A stretch of 64,000 nucleotides of DNA. Source: Nectonema munidae. Taxonomy: Eukaryota; Nematomorpha; Nectonematoida; Nectonematidae. Shown piece after piece: positions 63,501-64,000 of the stretch (within the stretch, counting starts at the first letter, position 1; each line of letters opens with the position of its first letter). The DNA lies in NCBI GenBank assembly GCA_030549495.1, contig JAUIRK010000007.1, positions 248,001-312,000 on the forward strand. The letters are read 5' to 3'. The notes beneath the pieces are model-generated. The model saw nothing but the letters and a program-made list of their open reading frames with translations. It had not been told where the DNA came from and ran no database searches. Made by a program: the position numbers and the translations under genes.

Positions 63501-64000
63501 AAATTGTTTCATTTTACGCTTAACGTAACACATCCTACTTCATCCATTTTGAGGAAAAGAATGTTATTTCAACGATTGTACTGACTTTAAAAATTATTTT
63601 TAAATATTATTCTTTGTTTGTTTTATTCTGAATATAAGTTACCAAGGTTTTGAATTTTCTCTCTTACTCATATTCAATCTCTAAAAAAAAATGGAATTAA
63701 CAAAAAATAAACCGGAATGGGAAAAATCTTTAAACCGAAAATTATCACAATTAAGTCGTTATTCATATACTATATGCATCGTGTGATAGCAAGATACAGA
63801 GACTTCGCTTACTAGGGCATTTTAAATTTTGTTCGCGACATGAAAATCATATCAATTTAAGGAAAAAAGGACAAATAAGAAGATTAAAAGTGATTACTAG
63901 TATTTTCATTACACTGAGAGCAAAACCAGTCATCGGGGGTCAATGTGGTCATGGGAGGTGACAAGCAATCCATATGGAAGCCTTTGTCACACCCGTCACA
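45386..64000 (-). CDS. PHRF1: PHRF1-like gene (PHD/RING and CTD-binding protein), 8 exons, 5' part outside
   Basis: Eight - strand exons join in consistent phase to 578 residues: 63898-64000, 59837-60042, 54469-54584, 51440-51560, 51203-51386, 49742-50386, 45579-45808 and 45386-45517. The first encodes a PHD finger half (CDGCDKGFHMDCLSPP, DDWFCSQC). A basic block, a GNEDILLPFTDSENE block, a QDQLLTSWDEKVVTVDG block and a C-terminal KRIEEEVKIALKPFYNNGEI / INPIKILSLVQSYVKIY module follow, in the same order as in vertebrate PHRF1 (DPYELDPFDSSEE; SILSGQSLLML..VIIHRDG; DEVKLAIKPYYQ; INPVKVTNLVKAY). In vertebrates PHRF1 is a nuclear E3 ligase that binds the phosphorylated Pol II tail. The RING would lie to the right. 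Much shorter between modules than the human protein. Confidence 0.78.
45579..45808 (-). CDS. PHRF1: PHRF1-like exon, C-terminal domain first half
   Basis: Acceptor GTGATTTAG, donor GTTTTT, entering phase 1 and leaving phase 0. Encodes an acidic stretch (NDENYEDEIFEKDFDEENIP) and then KRIEEEVKIALKPFYNNGEI and NKSTFKIIMKKAVNK, the conserved helical domain. Confidence 0.8.
45809..46739. other. PHRF1-like intron, left part
   Basis: Three related ~35-bp words around 46115, 46285 and 46370 (AGTTGTTCCTTCAT, AGTTGTTCCTTTATTGC, AGTTCTTCCTTCATTGC) form a weak tandem repeat of ~85-140 bp spacing. No exon seen. Confidence 0.4.
46740..47105 (+). repeat. Dispersed repeat, copy 2
   Basis: Matches 41190-41520 in the same orientation, best over 46925-47020. 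Non-coding, unclassified. One copy lies in the BLM gene and one in the PHRF1-like gene. Confidence 0.6.
47370..47975 (+). mobile_element. piggyBac relic
   Basis: With frame changes the + strand reads LTAYIPTRHDQKN (47430-47470), DYNKYKCGV (47553-47580), PMRIGTINSSVPKGVG (47755-47805) and KRSRG followed by KRCDDCKKFIPK, ITSFHC (47890-47965). These follow PB-I in order (LTAYIPQKHARKN; YNKYKGGVD; SMRFRSNFSSLS; RTRGTRRCDICHRFICKN). Several stops and indels; an old copy without its N-terminal half. Confidence 0.65.
47976..49741. other. PHRF1-like intron, nothing recognised
   Basis: AT-rich. The open frame at 48913-49095 has no recognisable relation. Confidence 0.4.
49742..50386 (-). CDS. PHRF1: PHRF1-like large exon (Ser-rich linker)
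   Basis: Acceptor CTTGATTTAG and donor GTATTT, phase 1 at both ends; 215 residues. Encodes MQKEDASNAPTDSDNDIEII, Ser-rich stretches (SEEASSSIPSSSDILSV, FDNAHSSTSF), TTDMPPPPSDN and a basic end RREKKHSKSHRHKH. Disordered, as in PHRF1/SCAF proteins, where basic/Ser-rich parts precede the C-terminal domain. Confidence 0.75.
50457..50890. mobile_element. Possible hAT-type MITE
   Basis: AGGGCCGGTCTTAG at 50459 and CGGCCTAAGACGGGC near 50868 resemble common hAT-type ends (CAGGGCCGGTCTTAG), roughly inverted. The body is non-coding. No target duplication confirmed. Confidence 0.35.
51203..51386 (-). CDS. PHRF1: PHRF1-like exon
   Basis: Acceptor ATTTCTTTAG, donor GTATTT, phase 0 in and phase 1 out. 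Encodes REDLHQTPDTNNNLKKESQL, KCKKKGFHKEKEDASFVRKS and NLSGDENDLRLNSSFIPLQG. Assigned by splice sites and frame continuity. Confidence 0.7.
51440..51560 (-). CDS. PHRF1: PHRF1-like exon (SILSGQ-like block)
   Basis: Acceptor CTTGAAG chosen over the nearby AAACAG because only it continues the phase (phase 2 in); donor GTTTAA. Encodes ESKVNNSAILSEILKEQDQL and LTSWDEKVVTVDGKILCK, comparable to SILSGQSLLMLGSSDVIIHR of human PHRF1. Confidence 0.75.
51561..52464. other. PHRF1-like intron, nothing certain
   Basis: An open + strand frame at 51928-52164 (78 residues, DIKDLEESKKENEEW) has no known relation and no splice support. CCTAACCCTAACCC at 52160 is too short to call telomeric. Confidence 0.35.
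52502..53705 (+). mobile_element. RTE-like LINE, 5' truncated, with perfect 15-bp target duplication
   Basis: AGTTGTCGGCATCGC occurs at 52487-52501 and 53706-53720 on both sides. The inserted part starts inside the reverse transcriptase domain and ends GGGGATAAGATGATGAAG followed by a (GAA) tail. The perfect duplication and long open frame point to a recent insertion. Confidence 0.9.
52584..53669 (+). CDS. RTE-like reverse transcriptase, C-terminal 361 residues
   Basis: Polymerase of a non-LTR element. The frame is open from about 52566 to the stop at 53667-53669. Blocks in order: FCGFVDLEKAYDRVPRDVVY (first catalytic Asp), GLHQGSALSPFLFAVVIDEI, LLFADDLIIM (FADD, the second catalytic pair), FKYLGSVIEMEGG, PVMTYGSECWCLR, MRWYGHVLRRKSD and RGRPRLRWRDDLKR. 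Upstream, NDNQFGFI and DPIFIVRQ are in different frames because of a short deletion between them. The endonuclease and the first polymerase blocks are absent, so it cannot act alone. Start given is the first Met of the open part, not a true initiation site. Confidence 0.85.
   Translation: MMEKRLEGNQPLFCGFVDLEKAYDRVPRDVVYWSLREKGISEKLVRLVKETYRNSKTSIRTMNGYSQEFDIKVGLHQGSALSPFLFAVVIDEISKNIRKEGVNELLFADDLIIMADSEKELQERLSIWQKSLEEKGLKLNAGKTKVMKVSRNDKTEIRIKEVHGIELNQVKEFKYLGSVIEMEGGCCKDVQSRLNASWAKWKEVKPVLNDRRLAMNLKAKVYTSIVRPVMTYGSECWCLRNNEKKKLEVSEMKMLRMMLNVTRKDRIRNEEVRHRTKVTTSVVDVMERNKMRWYGHVLRRKSDEKIKIAYDAPVQGKRKRGRPRLRWRDDLKRSMEKFALKESDAKDRNLWRNRIKPSTPI
54469..54584 (-). CDS. PHRF1: PHRF1-like exon (DPFDSSEE-like block)
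   Basis: Acceptor ATTTTTTAG, donor GTAACC, phase 0 in and phase 2 out. Encodes LRITGNEDILLPFTDSENEP and CSSKQAFLSQIELPKEIPR. Comparable to the SLFGDPYELDPFDSSEE block of vertebrate PHRF1. Confidence 0.72.
54757..55130. mobile_element. hAT-like terminus / MITE
   Basis: Begins CAGTGCTTCTCAACCTTGCT, then GGAACC and GTGGACCCCTTATT, the wording of hAT (MER/Charlie-like) ends. The same end inverted is at 23988-24008. The second end is not certain. Confidence 0.5.
55150..55300 (-). mobile_element. tRNA-like SINE
   Basis: On the - strand: GGCTCCTCAGCTGCTTGTCT, then CAGGCTTCGCTAGTCTCGGG and TTCGATCCAGC, i.e. an A-box-like stretch and a good B box (GGTTCGATCC) at about 55233-55246. Body different from the 52465-53880 SINE. 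Confidence 0.5.
56340..58190 (-). mobile_element. ZBED/SCAND3-type hAT element, decayed
   Basis: The - strand gene begins ATG at 58190 (MSSKKQRYSVTYLKFGCTS, a worn BED zinc finger), then TRHLEKVHPEFKNKD, ASYEVSLIIAKQKKL, LNSISLSNNTVQIRIEEMS, FALQLDEPTDVTNCSQLLIF (catalytic region; usual DEST is here DEPT), LFAKNMVLNTLYF, LVLKLSYLVDIFDVLNMLKQ, and ends PSTWLCGSAFSIILGIKSKY with HNLRCAVAKISP (56446). About six stops or frame changes. TGTACCCCTAGCATAGC at 56344 is the 3' sequence typical of this group. Confidence 0.8.
58191..59836. other. PHRF1-like intron, nothing recognised
   Basis: AT-rich with a short TATAATATAATA run at 59300-59325. No exon seen. Confidence 0.4.
59837..60042 (-). CDS. PHRF1: PHRF1-like exon (basic block)
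   Basis: Acceptor GATCATAG, donor GTAATT, phase 1 in and phase 0 out. Encodes RKQETVPTRRSFIPRTMTIE, KVRSRIKKSRKRRNFVNSSS and FPKNVKRRRR. Vertebrate PHRF1 has a similar Arg-rich stretch (RTRQSERVR...NRNR) after its PHD finger. No motif beyond basic composition. Confidence 0.7.
60937..62170 (+). pseudogene. DNA-transposon-like gene of an unnamed widespread family
   Basis: Starts MASTRRSCRNKPDVFCYICG (60937) with a zinc-finger-like CYICGEY / H / MVCKACTE pattern, followed by FSEEKDLVYCADIAQLLLKL, YEPKDWRLFIDSSKQSLKCV, GYDQHKWF, VDLKMVNFLLGQRSGFTKYP-CFLCMWDSRDR, PPLHIKLGLIKQFTKALDKD, MTAFRNLGC-like and FHQDMKEMETRYQGRWNAVM, ending in SSKKRKFKP. I recall near-identical unnamed proteins in many arthropods. 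Compared with those, about 100 residues are missing at 61175 and short frame changes occur near 61380 and 61415. The splice acceptor TTTTGCAG at 60927 suggests an upstream exon. G+C is clearly higher than around it. Confidence 0.7.
62171..63897. other. PHRF1-like intron with a (GAT)n microsatellite
   Basis: GATGATGATGATGATGATGA at 62567-62588. At 63070-63110 GGGTACGATCCCGTGACCC has a B-box look. A + strand open stretch at 63402-63492 (RDPWIPTRTLSRVKLNNAIQ) is preceded by CACGTAG but has no partner. Nothing else recognised. Confidence 0.4.
63898..64000 (-). CDS. PHRF1: PHRF1-like exon, PHD finger (partial at window edge)
   Basis: Reads CDGCDKGFHMDCLSPPMTTL and TPDDWFCSQCNENT, the second half of a PHD finger (Cys-Cys-His-Cys-Cys-Cys spacing with the conserved Trp before the last pair). 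The donor GTAATC at 63897 is chosen because it keeps frame with the exon at 60042; a GTAATG donor nearer the last Cys would create a stop. Continues beyond the window. Confidence 0.85.

Overview
The window is a piece of an AT-rich invertebrate nuclear genome. The grounds are two spliced animal genes with GT-AG introns, no operons, and a dense cover of eukaryotic transposons (piggyBac, hAT, Tc1/IS630-like, pogo, LINEs, tRNA-like SINEs, MITEs, ~150-bp tandem repeats). The mix resembles arthropods, perhaps a crustacean or arachnid, but the species cannot be fixed from this sequence. I recognised no LTR retroelement, retrovirus-like element or Polinton.

Host genes. (1) A BLM-type RecQ DNA helicase runs on the + strand, with 15 exons placed between 5185 and 42821; its first exon(s) lie upstream or were not found. 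Every intron joins in a consistent phase. The protein carries an acidic N-terminal part, all RecQ helicase motifs (GGGKS, DEVH, GRAGRDG), the four-cysteine zinc site and an HRDC domain. (2) A PHRF1-like gene (PHD/RING protein of the Pol II CTD-associated type) runs on the - strand, from a PHD finger at the right edge (64000) to a stop at 45386, with 8 exons in consistent phase. The RING part would lie to the right of the window. The two genes converge tail to tail, with about 2.6 kb between stop codons.

Layout. 1-1640: LINE reverse transcriptase relic carrying a palindromic MITE. 2647-4195: tandem-repeat element starting at TTAA. 4198-4720: pogo relic. 5185-9338: BLM N-terminal exons up to the middle of the Walker A motif. 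9339-16615: intron with a three-level nest: a hAT-type MITE (8-bp target duplication) holds a decayed piggyBac (PB-II), which holds a second, apparently intact piggyBac (PB-I). 16616-19401: helicase exons. 19402-24412: intron with a decayed partial copy of the preceding exon and a Tc1/IS630-like element with long inverted repeats. 24413-27430: helicase exons, a piggyBac relic carrying a small structured MITE, and SINE-like copies. 27431-33158: intron with a GTF2IRD2-type hAT broken by a TTAA-starting satellite element and by a second, inverted copy of the same MITE. 33159-42821: last BLM exons; one intron carries another piggyBac (PB-III), a long CA/TACA microsatellite and, inside that, a hAT-class element with a perfect 8-bp target duplication and an unfamiliar transposase. 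43202-44161: small hAT relic. 45386-64000: PHRF1-like exons separated by a piggyBac relic, a 5'-truncated RTE-like LINE with a perfect 15-bp target duplication inside a SINE, a ZBED/SCAND3-type hAT, and a relatively GC-rich element of an unnamed but widespread DNA-transposon-like family.

The main biological point is that almost all the DNA is intron, and almost all recognisable intron content is mobile DNA. The two host proteins are both genome-maintenance or transcription factors, but nothing here shows that they work together. Least explained are the TTAA-starting elements with ~150-bp satellite bodies, the MITE with a conserved GC-rich foldable core, and the 8-bp-TSD element at 34849-37113.
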